Assembly (NCBI GenBank): GCA_018697195.1
Contig: CM031866.1
Span: 10,623,469 to 10,687,468 of the forward strand
From: Certhia americana
Taxonomy: Eukaryota; Chordata; Aves; Passeriformes; Certhiidae
Reading direction: 5' to 3'
DNA length: 64,000 bases
Made by a program: the position numbers and the translations under genes. Positions 24,795-37,600 of the stretch are shown piece by piece. How positions within the stretch are numbered: position 1 is the first letter of the stretch; the number at the start of each line of letters is the position of its first letter. The notes beneath the pieces were generated by a model, which saw only the letters and a program-made list of their open reading frames with translations, made no database searches and had not been told where the DNA came from.

Positions 24795-24802
24795 CATAAA
24801 AG
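24795..24802 (+). promoter_or_regulatory. CYP19A1: Candidate TATA box of a distal CYP19A1 promoter
   Basis: CATAAAAG within CACCTGCATAAAAGATG. It lies about 30 nt before the start of a compact segment that ends in a consensus splice donor. Two GCAAC half-motifs (AAGCAACTG and TTAGCAACA) lie just upstream. The location, upstream of and on the same strand as CYP19A1, fits an alternative promoter. Confidence 0.4.
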
Positions 24803-24825
24803 ATGCTACAGAGAGTGATCACCAG

Positions 24826-24915
24826 AAAACCTATCCAGACCTTTAAGGGGAGCACATCAGGAGCCAGGATAGCACTCTCCACCGGCAGAAATCCAGAAGT
24901 AGCAAGAAGACACAG
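24826..24915 (+). other. CYP19A1: Candidate untranslated first exon of CYP19A1
   Basis: A segment of about 90 nt after the TATA box ends CACAG|GTAAAT, a good donor, and could splice to the acceptor at 31519, 23 nt before the CYP19A1 ATG. No ATG occurs between 24806 and the donor, nor between the acceptor and the start codon, so the joined leader would be free of upstream starts. Birds, including zebra finch, and mammals use distal untranslated first exons for brain aromatase. Whether this is that exon is inference; the 5' end is estimated from TATA spacing. Confidence 0.4.
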
Positions 24916-27900
24916 GTAAATTTTCAATTCATATTCTAGCATTTTTCTTCAAACGGTATGAGCAGGCCATTACATAAATGGGATTTATTTTTGTTTTGAG
25001 TGGGAAGTATGCCTTCTGGAGCTGCTTTGATCTGCTACTGTAATTATCTTTGTGTAAATTATATTCTGTCACTATCTAAACAGAGATTTTCTTAGTAGAA
25101 AATATGCAGGTCTTTGGCCAAATTCTTGGTAGTAAAACAACAGTAATATGCTATATATTTTGCAAGTATTCTAACAAAGTTTCTTTTTTAAAAAACAGCA
25201 CAATGTTCTTGCAGAATAGTTATCCTAAGAAAGTGTATTCACGTAATGCACCCTTTCAAGCTGTTTACATTACATTAAAAAAAATCAAATCACTTCAGTT
25301 TTTATAGATATGGCCCCCCCAGATTAAAAACCCAAACCTGTTCAGTGTTTCTGTGGTGTCTGATTTAATTCTTTTGACTCTCAAGTGGATTTTTCTCATG
25401 TGCACCATGACAAAGTTATGGTAGAATACACAGCATGGGACAGACACTGCCAACTGCTGCTGCATAGCAATGTAGAATTAGTTGGGAAGTTGTGAATTTT
25501 GGACAAACTGACATTTCGAAGCATCATTGTCACAGCATGGAAAAAATGGATTGTAAGTGAGGTTAAAAAAAAGTGAGGATAAAAATCAGGTAGAACAAAT
25601 CTGGAACTGACCCCAGGATTTTTTTTTATTCTACCAAAGCTTGATATGTCTTCAGTTGGTGCTTGCTGTGGAAAAGTGCTGCCTTTCTTCTAGCTGCTAT
25701 ATCTCAGTTAATAATGATGTGTGATTAATAAAGTCATTTGTAAAAAGAATGGTTTGAGAATTGTCATGCATTCTTTCTTAGTCTTGTTTTTCAAATAAAC
25801 AGATAAATTTTTCTTCAGGTTTAATTCACATACTTTGATAGAATATATGATATTTATAGCCAGAGGAAAAAAGTCAAAAATTTAATTCAGATTTCTTAGA
25901 GAGTTGTCCCTTCTGTGTCAACTAACTTTTTGCTTAAATTGATCAAGGTATTTCCTAGCAGTAAAAGTACAACAGCAGAAACACAGCTGTGGTAGAGAGA
26001 GCTGGGGTTTATTTTAGCAACTAGAAACAAAACACCTACCCTGTAGTAATAGAAACCAGCAGCAGCTACCTACAGAAAACCCTCCTCACAGAGGTGTGCT
26101 TTACCACAGTCAAAACAGATTCTGATGAAAAGCACTTTAGAAAGATTTCAATTGCCATCCACCACACATTTTCTGGTGAGAGTTAATGAGAGCTTTTGGT
26201 GTTGTAATGAAACTTTGAGGTCGACAAGAAGTAAATTACAGTCCTGCCACTACTGCAGAAGTCTGCACAACCCCAGAGCTCTTTTTGATAGCTTGCAAGC
26301 ACTGGCACACCTATTCTGCTTCAGGAGATGGTTTGTTTCAGATGGAACCTTTGGACCATCTCATGTGGATGGCATTTTTCATGGACATTGTGGTGGCTCA
26401 TAAGCAACAACCAGACCTTTTGTAAGGTCTTGCTACAACTGGAAACAATGGTCTTTACCACAGTAATCCAAACAAACAGTAATATTCAAATAGAGTTCTA
26501 TATTTATAGAAGATATTTGTAATATATTTGTTTCCCTGGCAAAGGATCTAGTGAACAGGTAATTTCCAGTCACATGCCAGTACTAGGTGGTGCTAAGAAA
26601 ACTGATGGACCAAACTGACTCCAGACAGCAGGAATGTCAACGTTTCTGTAACTGTAAGGTTGCAGTTCCAAACTTCTCTGCACCTTGGAACTCACTGTAC
26701 ACCTTGAGCAGAAAGGGTGACAAGAAATCGAGTTTTGTGAACTCGAGCAAACTGGAGCAGATACAGCTGCGGCCACCACCAGCACTGCAACAATGCAGCA
26801 ACATTTTACAAGTGCTATCAAAGGCAGCTGACAGAATTTAAAATCTCAGAGAAGCAGACTCTAGGGATAGATCCTATTCAGCTGTGAAACAAGGTAACCC
26901 TGTCATAAGAACACTCACCAAAATTAAAAAATAAAATTCCAAATAATAGCAGAAGCATCAAACGTAACAATCATTCTTATCCCATAGTACAGACTTTTTC
27001 AATACCACAGAATCATAGCTATGTTCTGCATTTCTCTTTCCCTTGCCCTCTGACACAACACTAGGCTCCTACTCCCTCATTTACTTGTCAAGAGCCCCTT
27101 TAGACTGCCAGGATGATCATTACTAAATTCTCACTTCCAAGCTTCTGCTGAAAGCTGTCATCTCTTCCTTCTCTCTTCCTCCTCCTCCTCCTCTAACCTA
27201 AACAACAGATGAAGTTGTAAGTGCTATTTAGATTAGATTTCATAGTAATCAAGTGGTACAGGATTATTCTACAAGGCTATAATAATTATTCCACACTGCT
27301 AGAATACATTTCCATAGTAATTAGATGTGATAGACCTCTACAGCTACACAAATGCCAGACCACTGACTTAAACTCTAGAAATGACTGAAAAAAGGGTTTA
27401 TTCCCTCATTTCCCCATTTTACTACTTTTATCTTCATTTTGATATGCAGAGGATTGAGTAAAAAGTAGAAGGTAGCCCTAAACTAGGCAGTGTGCTTCAG
27501 AAGCAGAGTAATGAAGACACCTAACTTTACAATGTCTGCTCTGCACATTGGGACTGCTAACCCATCTGTAATGAGATATGTCTGACAGATGCAAAGGATC
27601 AGGTGACAAAAATACAGTGAAAAGTTAAGTGATAAAAATAATTAAATAATAAAAGAAATGAAAAGTAATTAAGGAAAAAAGTACTGTGGATCAAAGACAA
27701 AAAACGTCACAAGAGAAGTACAATATGAGACAAGTGACAAATCGAGATGGAAAACCCTCAGTGACATCCCCATTGCATCCTGAAAGAATTAAAGAATTAG
27801 AAAAAATCACAGAATCCAGGGCGACACTAAAAAAATGTGCAGTCTGAGGCTTAGAGTCATTTACCTTACCATACCCTAGAAGGAATGATAAGCACTCTCA

Positions 27901-30900
27901 AGTTTAAAAAAGTCTCCTGACATGATCTCAGATTTAAATCCCACAGCCTTTCAAGTAAACAAGACAATCCCTCTGTTAAGGATGCGACATATGCTGTACA
28001 CCTGGTGATAAATATCCACTTCAATTAAAACCTACTCTTATTTTTCAGATGTACTGTGTTCCTTCAGGCAAACATTGTGGTACAATGGGAGCAGATCTGT
28101 AAAACAAAATGGGGTTTGTGTGAAATAAGTCTGTTCATTTTTCCAAACTGTTTAAGCCTGGATAAGTTGTTTCAGATGCTGCTAGTACAGGTTACTAATA
28201 ATTGGGAATTTATAACAAGTAGCAGATTTTTTTTCTCTCCTGACAGATGAATCACTCCAAAGGAAACAACTCCAGGACACAAGACTGGCTCTTCAAGAGT
28301 TATCAGGCATTTTTATGAACTCCCTCTCAAAATTAAGAGAGATTTTCAGCTCCAATTCTCTATAGGATTTTATGAATTTGCACTTTTACTGACAGAGTCA
28401 TTAAGTATAAAGTTCTGAATGGAACAAGATGTTTCAATTCAGCTGTCTTTTAGATATATGAGTTTTTCTCTTTACTGTAGACCTTGACATCATTCCTCAC
28501 ATTACCTTTAGCAAGAAAACGTTTAACAGAACCTAGAATATTCTCCTAGTGCTTTGTAGCCAAGATTCAAAAATCAGAAATCACAAGGGCCCTCTGCTGG
28601 CAGCTGCTTTCCCAGGTGAGATCTGTAATTGCTGTCAGGCCAGATAGCCTGTGCACATCCATCTATTCTGTCACAAAAACCCTTTCCTATAGTAAGTCTC
28701 TTTTCCCCCACTAGATAGTGTGATTTTAGAGGCTTTTTTTCCCCCCATCCTTCCCCTACCACATAAGTAACAATCAGAACCAACAAGCCTCTCTGATCTG
28801 AGACACCTCAGCCAGTTGCAAGGAAAGGAAATTTACTTATAGCAGACAAGACAAGATGACCAAGACTAGAGAAACCTTCTTTCATGCACAGTGGGCACTA
28901 GTTTTTCAGTCTGATCAGTGACTGCTAACTATCCAAATGGGTTTGGCTGAGTTTTTATGAGGAGTAACTTAACTCATGGGCAGTTCTTAAAAGATGCAAT
29001 GGATAAAAAGGAGGATAAGCAGTTGAGTTGTAATATTTTAAGGTGAATTTTCATGGCCCAGCTGGATTTTGCAAGAAAAAAAAAATAAAGAGAGGTTAAA
29101 AATGCAGACCCTGAAAGTCTGCTTCAATCATATTCATTGAAATGAAGCAAAGAACTCCTCAATACAGGAAATGTCAACTGCTCAAAAACTTGAGAAGCCA
29201 CTTTGACTAAAGACTGGTGCAGATCTGGTCAAGAGTGTAAAAAGGATTCAAACTTAATACCCTGCCTTTAATACTTTTATCTATCTGACTGCACAATCCA
29301 TGATATTAAAATTACAAATGTAGCAGCAAGGTGCACACTAATGTTTTGGACATAGAAAAAGAAAAGATTTCTTTTACTAAAAACTGTAAAATTATGAAGC
29401 TGGAGCAATCAAGAATCTAAAACCCAGTCCATTGCTATCTGTATATTTTGAAAAAAACAGAAACCTGCCTGCATTCCACTGTCAAAACAATGATAAGCTT
29501 TAGCTGTGAGTACTTAAGGGCTGAACAAGATCAAAACTCAGGGTTGACTTTTAGAAAATAGAAGGGGGGAGACTCATACTTGCAAAGTACACTGTGCAAA
29601 CATATCAGGACCTTCAAATCCACCAGGGCTCACCCTGTAGATATAATATTGATAGATACACATTGGGAGGTATGAAACTGGTTTATTTCACAGTACCCAA
29701 ATGGATAACCAGCTCCATACTTGTCTTCACATGGAATATGAGACAGTGAAACTACTGTATACACACCATAATGCCTTGGAGAAAACAATGCACATCAGAG
29801 CCTAGCTGTGGCAATGGAGTACAAACATGAAATTTATGCAGATCCAGAGAGAACGCAACATAACAATGGAACTGTGTGCCCCAAGTGTGGCTATTTCCCT
29901 CTGTAATGCTGTAAACTCATATTAGTGAAAGGGACAGAAGAGATAAAATAATTACATATAGACAGGCATGCTTTTGTTGTGGTGAGAAATAGCATTCCAG
30001 GAAATCTAAACTAATAAATACCATCACATGATAAAAATGCGTGTGATTACAAACTTCTTTTCACAACGCACAAGACAACAGCTGGATGTGTCCAGGGTGT
30101 GACCTGTCTCTGGGCACTCTCAGGAGAGGTGGGCTGCTCCCTATTGCAATAGCAGGGATGTTTCTAAAAGGTCACCTGGCAGATTGGCCATTTGGGATCA
30201 TGAAAAACCCCGGGAGCCTGGCACTCAAAACATACAAAAGAGAGCATTGCATGCACCTGTAAGGTTTTAAACCACTGCCTCCCTGTCCCCTCATTTCCTT
30301 CCTACATACCACACACGTCCTGCTTTGACCATGAACACCAGCATTCTCACTATCTAGAAAACATCTGTCCCATTCTTGGCTGAGTTTAAACACAGCTGAA
30401 ACACTGATGGGTGCTACAAAGCAAGCTCTCATTTTTTCTGCAATGGGAGACCAAGGCACAAAACAAGAAAGCCCTTGCTGAAAGTAAACTGTATCTAAAA
30501 GCTTCCTGCTAAGTAAATACATCCTTCAACTTGGAAATATTGTTGCAGGAAGAAACAAAACATATCTCTTAATTATTGCTAGAGCAGAATTAAGATGTTT
30601 TATGAATAAAATATTGTGCAGGTTCAAGCAGTATCTTTCTGTGGTTAAACAAGTTCTCCCGTTCCTTTTCACACATATTCCTTCTCAGGTACAACAGCTC
30701 CTTATATGATTCAATTCAGAAACAGGCAAAAAATCTTTGAGTTAATCCTTCTATTCCCTTTATGCATAAGAGACCTCTCAGCTGTCCTTGTGTTTTTTTG
30801 CCTGTGCTGAGAGCTGGTTACAGCCTGAGTAAAAATATGGCAACAGACAATCTGTGATCCTGTTTATTATATGAAGAATATAATATATTCTTAAAGTATT

Positions 30901-31273
30901 TAACAAAAAGATCATAAAGAAAAGCATTACATTATGTTACACTCAAAGATCAGCAGTAAAAAGAAGCTATATTACATCTTTCAAACAAAAAACTGTGGTA
31001 ATGGGGTACTTCATCTGATTCATTGAAAAGTGCCCATAATTATTCTGGAAATTCAGGAACCCTGGCACTACAGACATGCAGGAAGGGAACAGCTAACTAA
31101 GACAGACAAAAGCTGGCAAGTGAACTTGTCCAATGCTTCCACATGTGCTGAAAGTTTAATTTCTTGTGTTTTGGTTAGAGATTTGCAAGGAGTAAACCTC
31201 AGTGTTGGGCGGTCAAGTCGATATCAGAGATGAAAGATCTGTCAGCCGAAATATCCAAAACTATGCCTCAACA
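24916..31273. other. Candidate CYP19A1 5' intron / intergenic
   Basis: AT-rich sequence between the two candidate promoters. A short (TCC)n tract sits near 27178-27193. No recognisable coding exon or transposable element. If the distal first exon is real, this is its intron. Confidence 0.5.
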
Positions 31274-31391
31274 TCAAGGTCAGAAAACCTTTGTTACTCC
31301 CAAGCAAAAAAAGTGTCTGCTTCATGTCTCTTTTCACCTGAGATGAAGCTTGTCCCAGCAAGCACTCCAGACAGTCCCTCTCGTTAAAAAG
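31274..31391 (+). promoter_or_regulatory. CYP19A1: Likely proximal (gonadal, PII-like) CYP19A1 promoter
   Basis: TCAAGGTCA at 31274-31282 is a perfect NR5A (SF-1/LRH-1) half-site. TTAAAAAG at 31384-31391 is a TATA-like box about 100 bp downstream. The half-site lies 261 bp before the ATG, much the same position as the SF-1 site in the human ovarian PII promoter as I recall it. Transcription would start near 31414, leaving a leader of about 129 nt without upstream ATGs. Confidence 0.55.
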
Positions 31392-31489
31392 CCTCGTGCA
31401 GAGCTGATTTGCTCATTTGTAGGAACTACAAAGGGACTGAGAGGTACCAAGCAAAGCTGAACACATCTGAGCTTTGACAGCTTCTGCCT

Positions 31490-31519
31490 CTCTCCCCCTT
31501 CTTCTCTCTCTTTCTGAAG
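31490..31519 (+). promoter_or_regulatory. CYP19A1: Splice acceptor for alternative 5' exons of CYP19A1
   Basis: A long pyrimidine tract (TCTCTCCCCCTTCTTCTCTC then TCTTTCTG) ends in AAG at 31517-31519, 23 nt before the ATG. A common acceptor just upstream of the ATG is a known feature of CYP19A1, letting several untranslated first exons join the same coding exon. The exact AG is inferred. Confidence 0.55.
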
Positions 31520-31542
31520 CAAAACAGAACAACTTTGAAAAG

Positions 31543-31687
31543 ATGGTCCTGGAAACCCTGAATCCGATGCACTACAACATCACCAGCCTGGTACCAGACA
31601 CGATGCCTGTGGCCACAGTGCCCATACTCATCCTCATGTGCTTTCTCTTTCTAATATGGAATCATGAAGAGACTTCATCAATACCAG
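31543..31687 (+). CDS. CYP19A1: CYP19A1 coding exon 1 (exon II)
   Basis: Residues 1-48 plus one base: [20 protein letters not shown], then the membrane anchor and NHEETSSIP. Ends CCAG|GTAAAT, phase 1. Holds the N12 glycosylation sequon and the ER signal-anchor. Confidence 0.96.
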
Positions 31688-34600
31688 GTAAATTAACTTT
31701 TGCTATTGTGCCACATAAAAATTTTCAGAGTAATTTTTGTTTGTTTCTCAAATACAAGTGACAAAGTAATGCTGAATAATCATGTTATGGCAATAAAATC
31801 ATTGTATATAATACATAAATGTATTATGAATCAGTTTAAATAATATAGATTTTTTTAAATTCCTGATAAAGGAAATCAGGCTTGTTCTAACTTCAGAACT
31901 TCCATAATAATCGTGGCTTGGCCATATGATATTTCGTTTTCAGCTTTATTTTGTGTATGCTAGAAAGATATAATACTATTTTACAAACTCAGGATGTTCT
32001 CATTTTCATGTGCATTATAAAACACTTTTTACATGTTTTAAAGTTTAAGTCTCTTTAAATTGCCTTTACTCTAAACAGTTATCTAAGAAGCTGTTCAGAT
32101 TTTAGTAGGTTATCAATCTTTCTCTGTCTGTAGCGCTGAAAACCCTCCAGAATAGAAAGAGATTGAATTCTCTTTCCCTCCTTTAAGGTTTTGGGGGCTT
32201 GTTTAGACATTAATGGCTCAGCTTATTTTCCACCAGATGCAATGCCCTACTCCATGAAGGAGAGCAGTGCACAAGCTCTCACAGGTGTTGGACAGGAATA
32301 GCCCTAAACCAGTACAGTGACTCCTGAATGAAATTCTGGAAACAGACCTTTGCCCAAAAGAGCATTTCTCCTTTCCAGGATGGAGACATTGTCCCTCCAA
32401 AAAGTGAGCAGCAACTGAAGATGTACAAAGCAGCATGAATGTCCTTTGTTTAGGTACCACTGGAAGCACTACAGGCTTCCTCAGAAGCTGAGACTTCACT
32501 AGCACATCTGCAGTTTCTGAGAGAGTTTCAGACCAGGACTGTGTGTGAATTGCCCAGCACAGGCTGTGACTGTCATGTTAAAAACCTCCTTTCAAACAGA
32601 AGATGCTCAGAGGTGTTTTCTTGTCCTGAGACCAAACCTCTCTTACCCTGTTTCTTAGGGCCAGGATACTGTATGGGAATCGGTCCCCTCATTTCACATG
32701 GGAGATTTCTCTGGATGGGAGTAGGGAATGCCTGCAACTACTACAATAAGACATATGGAGAATTTGTGAGAGTTTGGATCAGCGGTGAAGAAACATTTAT
32801 AATTAGCAAGTAAATCTTTATTTTCTATACTCAACAACTTGAAAGGCTTTATATCTTTACAACCTCTTTCCTACTTTATTCTAAAGTAGAATTGAAGTTA
32901 TTATTTTCAAAAATTGTCCTAACAAAACCTTTCACTTTCTGCTATTCACAGACCTTTTTCTAACATTGTGTTTGTTTAAAGACTCTGCTATTGAAATTTC
33001 AGTAAATTCTCCAAACATTTTTTTTCAGAAAGGAAAGTACTGTGGCTCAATACGAAAAATAATTTACCATCTACTTCACTATTCCATTTATTATTAAGAT
33101 AATATTCAGTTTAGGGATCTAGGCTGACTGAAATGTGGGAGTAAGTCAAATTTTTGTTTTCTATGTATTTAAGTTGCTCCTTGAAGTGGAAATAAATACT
33201 TGAAGGCTATAGCTCCAATTCCAATTTAACTGAGCAAGTACAGCAGTTTAGTATTAGGAGTAATTCCACTCCAATTAATGGGATTATTCATAGGTTTCAA
33301 TTATGCACAGTATTAAACATAATGTTAAACTTCAGCCTATCATTTTACTAGCTCCAGTGGATGATGACTTACTTCTTACATTGGATTATTATAAGTCATG
33401 CCATGAAAAAGAAAAGAAAAAAAAGAGTAGGAAAATGTTTACCACGTGTAATTGATAAAGAATCAGAACCTTTTTAACAACAATGCAAATCAATTCATAC
33501 TTTCATTAAGTAAAAGCTTTTGAAAGGCAATAGAGAATAATCACAGAATTCACCACATGGTGCAAGTCGACTTCATATCTATTTTAACCTCAGTAGAAAG
33601 ATGCAATAATGACAAGGAAGCTGTTTACATTCCTATCCTACAAAGGTGTTGCAAATATCAACTAAAGCAGTAAAATGTTCTGAATGTTTTGAAAATAGTA
33701 CAAACTCATTTCTCTCTTTCCCTCTCTGGGCTACCAATTAATCAGAAACAAACCAGGAGTGCTGCTAAACAATGCCAGATTTACAATCAATACATTGTTT
33801 TTCTTCAGACATTATTTGCTTTAAATCATTTTCTACAGTCGTAGAAAACAAATATTTAACTGTTTTTAAAGCAAGGACATAGAATAAAATTTTCAGTGGA
33901 TCCTAAGTTCACTGCAAAATTAAACATAACCTAGCTTCTGTAAAGGAAAGTCAATGTCATCTTTATTCACCAAGGTCATCTGAAATTTTAGCATAAAATC
34001 TAATACTGAGGTGCTAATCCACACAGAAAAGGAATTGCAGTCTTAGTTACAACAGCTGATGTCTTTTGAAGGACTTCATTAAATAGTTTCATAATGAAAA
34101 CTTGCTTATGTGAGGTCACTTGACATAACCCTTCCTTGGAGCATTATGATGTGTCTCCTGCATAGAGACACATGGGATAGGAGGAAGAAAAATGAGCATG
34201 CTGCACCTTCTCCATTCAGGGGACAGCTGTCAGAATTCAACACCTCCTTTCCATGTTCAGGGAAATACAAATGGTGTGCCCTGACATGGGAAAAAACTTT
34301 AGCATTAACTTCACATCTTCATGAAAACTATGAAGCCAAGAATACTAGCAGCCAATAGCACAAGCAACCTTGGCTGAAAAAAGAAAGGAAACCCACATTA
34401 GTAGTCTGAGGTTTGGGCCATAAACTATACTACATAGTAAAGAAAGAAGTATATTGTTCTATTTCAAATCTTGGTTCTGATTATCTTTCTTTTGGTTGGA
34501 TTCTCTTTGTGTTTCATCACATCCACATTTCTGAAATGCTGGCTCCCTCTAAAGGAAATTATATCTTAAAACAAGAATGTTGTTTGCCAGCACCAGCAAA

Positions 34601-37600
34601 TTAATCTTGCTGACTGTAAATATAATTATGCATATCATGGATTTCCCTTATGTGTCTCTTGAAGAATATTTATTATATATCCCATATTACCATAGTGTTA
34701 TGATGATGCATATTTAAGTGATGCATGTATTTTTATACTTCCAGTATGTGTCTGGGAATGACCAAAGAGCCACAAAAGAATAGATAGCATTAACTACACA
34801 AAAGTAAAGCTGTCATTTAGCACACATCAAATATTTTACCGTATCCTCTGAAATATCTGACACTGGGCACTGCCTAAGTGTATCATATATATCTGCACAT
34901 TTCTATGTATTCAATATTCAATTTTAAATCCTTCATTAACAATTTGCATTTTAATTGAAAAATAGCTTAAATCTAAACGGAAGAAATCATTGCTTTAATA
35001 TAAATTCTGAAGGCATTGATCATCAAGATTTTTAATTATGTGAAAGGAACAACATTTTGTGCTAAGCATTGTACTTCCTGCTAAATTAAGAATGCGAGTC
35101 AGCGCTTGGGAGCAACTGTAAAATGTCAGAATACAAATGCAGTATTCAGTCTATGAAACAGTTTTTTATTTGGGGCTTTTTCCTCCATCCTTCCCCAGAT
35201 CCTCAAGTGTGTTCCACGTAATGAAGCACTGGCACTATGTGTCTCGATTTGGGAGTAAGCTTGGATTACAGTGCATTGGCATGTATGAGAACGGGATCAT
35301 ATTTAACAACAACCCAGCACACTGGAAAGAAATTCGACCCTTTTTCACCAAAGGTAACTCAGAGTGCACTGACACCCTGCATCACTGTGACACACCCTGC
35401 CAGTCTTCCCTGAAGTGCTGCTGTTTGTCTGCAATCCCTATATTTTCCTTTCAAATAATGACAAACCCTTAAGTTCCAGAATGGTTTCACACCAGCCATT
35501 GGCACAACAGTGTTTGCTGTTTGATGCACACTGCTGACACTGACTGAGACACCACGAAAAAGGTACAAAAACCAACCTTTTGCATGAATGTTTCAGCTCT
35601 GTCTGGTCCTGGGCTGGTGAGGATGATTGCCATTTGTGTGGAGTCAACCATCGACCACCTGGACAAACTCCAGGAGGTGACAACAGAATTGGGGAACATC
35701 AACGTGCTGAACCTCATGAGGAGGATCATGCTCGACACATCCAACAAGCTGTTCCTCGGGGTCCCTCTGGATGGTACTGACAGTTTGGGGCCTTAAGATG
35801 GGTCTGAAATGTATATCCAAGGAAAACTCATTGAAATTTGGCAGTTTTGTCTCCAAAAAACAGAGCAAGAACTTGTATCACTGTATAATTAATTGAAATT
35901 TATTATTGTGTTAGTTATAAAAGAGAATTTTATATGATCAAAGTGATACATTAGCTAATGAATTGTACCATTTAAAGAGATTTTTATGCACCAATTTGGT
36001 ACAACTCCAATATTATATTATATTCATGCAAGAATCTGAAATATTTCCACCAAACGGAATGATTGCTCTGAAAAGTTCACCAAAAAATTATATTTTCTAT
36101 TATTTTTATTAATGTAATAATATTATTAGGACATCTAAATTGCTCATTTCTGTGCTCTGCAGTAGTTCTGCTTCTGCTCTCCTGTGGGACACTCTTTGGC
36201 CTGGCTGACACACCTCTGTAGTCTTGCAGCAAGTTACCAAGACTTTCTATGAAGATTGAGACTTATTTTATAGTACTACAAATGTTACCTACCAGTTGAT
36301 CATCAAATTCCCATTAACTTAGTGGAGTAGGGAACACAACCTTATTATTAATTTTCCTGAAATATTTATCTTCCTTGACTATTGACTTCTTTTTTTTTTA
36401 CATTCCTTTTCAGAAAATGCCATTGTTCTTAAAATTCAAAACTACTTTGATGCCTGGCAAGCACTTTTATTAAAGCCTGACATATTTTTTAAGATTTCTT
36501 GGCTGAGCAAGAAATACAAAGACGCAGTGTGAGTATCAAATCGTTCTACAAAGCATTTGCATAAGATTCTGTCTTTTTATGAAGGAGAATTTCCCTTGAT
36601 GCTTTCCTCTGCCTTTTAGAAACTGAATTTTGACACTTGCTGAGATCCCCTCAGCAGGGCCAAGACAGAACCAGATTTGTCACTGGTGGTACAAGCAGCT
36701 GAATTCCTGGGCCTGTTTAAAGCTTTGTCTATCCAGTCCCAATTAACTCACCAAAATATGGGCTCACACTCACTCAAATGTGAAACTAAACAGGGATCAC
36801 TGGCTCAGTTCAGACAAGGGAAAGCTATCCTACAGATGAAGTTATATTTGCTTGAGGTCTATCAGAGCAGGTTACAGCTAATTCAAACAAGGAAACCCTT
36901 CTGTATTCAGGGCACAGCCCTGAGAGCTAACCCTTGAGCAGGGACTTGTTTATCGGTTCTCTCAACATTCATGTTTGAGTCAACCACTCATTTATGAATA
37001 ACAACTTGGTGCTCAGTGTGATAATCCATTTCAAGGTTGGATTTTTTTCTCTAAATAAGGAGCAAATACATTTTGCCATTTTCCTCTTTGCAAAAACACG
37101 AGATGCCTCTTCCAGTTTCGTCATCTTGTTTTCTGTCTTCTGCCAAAAGAGAGCTGGCTTTAAAAAGAACTGGCAGACAGTTCTTTCTCATTTTGGATTT
37201 GTTTTCCACCTAGTGAGAGAAACTGCTCCTTAGGAAGGATATGTAATAAATTGCTTTGATAGTGCTACACAACATAAAGGTTTTAAGGAGAAAATCATGT
37301 TCACCCAAACTAATTGACAGCTCTTGAGGGCTGGAAACATGATTCACCCTCTCTAATATTTGCTTATTACTGATTACTGATCACTGTTTATCCTGTGACG
37401 TTGATAACAAACTATTATGTCCCATTTATGACCTGAAATCTCCTGCAAACAAATATTGATATTTCAAAAGCAGATGCTTAAAAATAACTTATTAATAAAT
37501 TTTTATTGAAAAAATAAAAAAATATAAAGATTTCTGGATTTAAAGCAACAAAAAACCACCACAGGATATGAAGACTCATAACATTCTTCTAGTAAATTTT

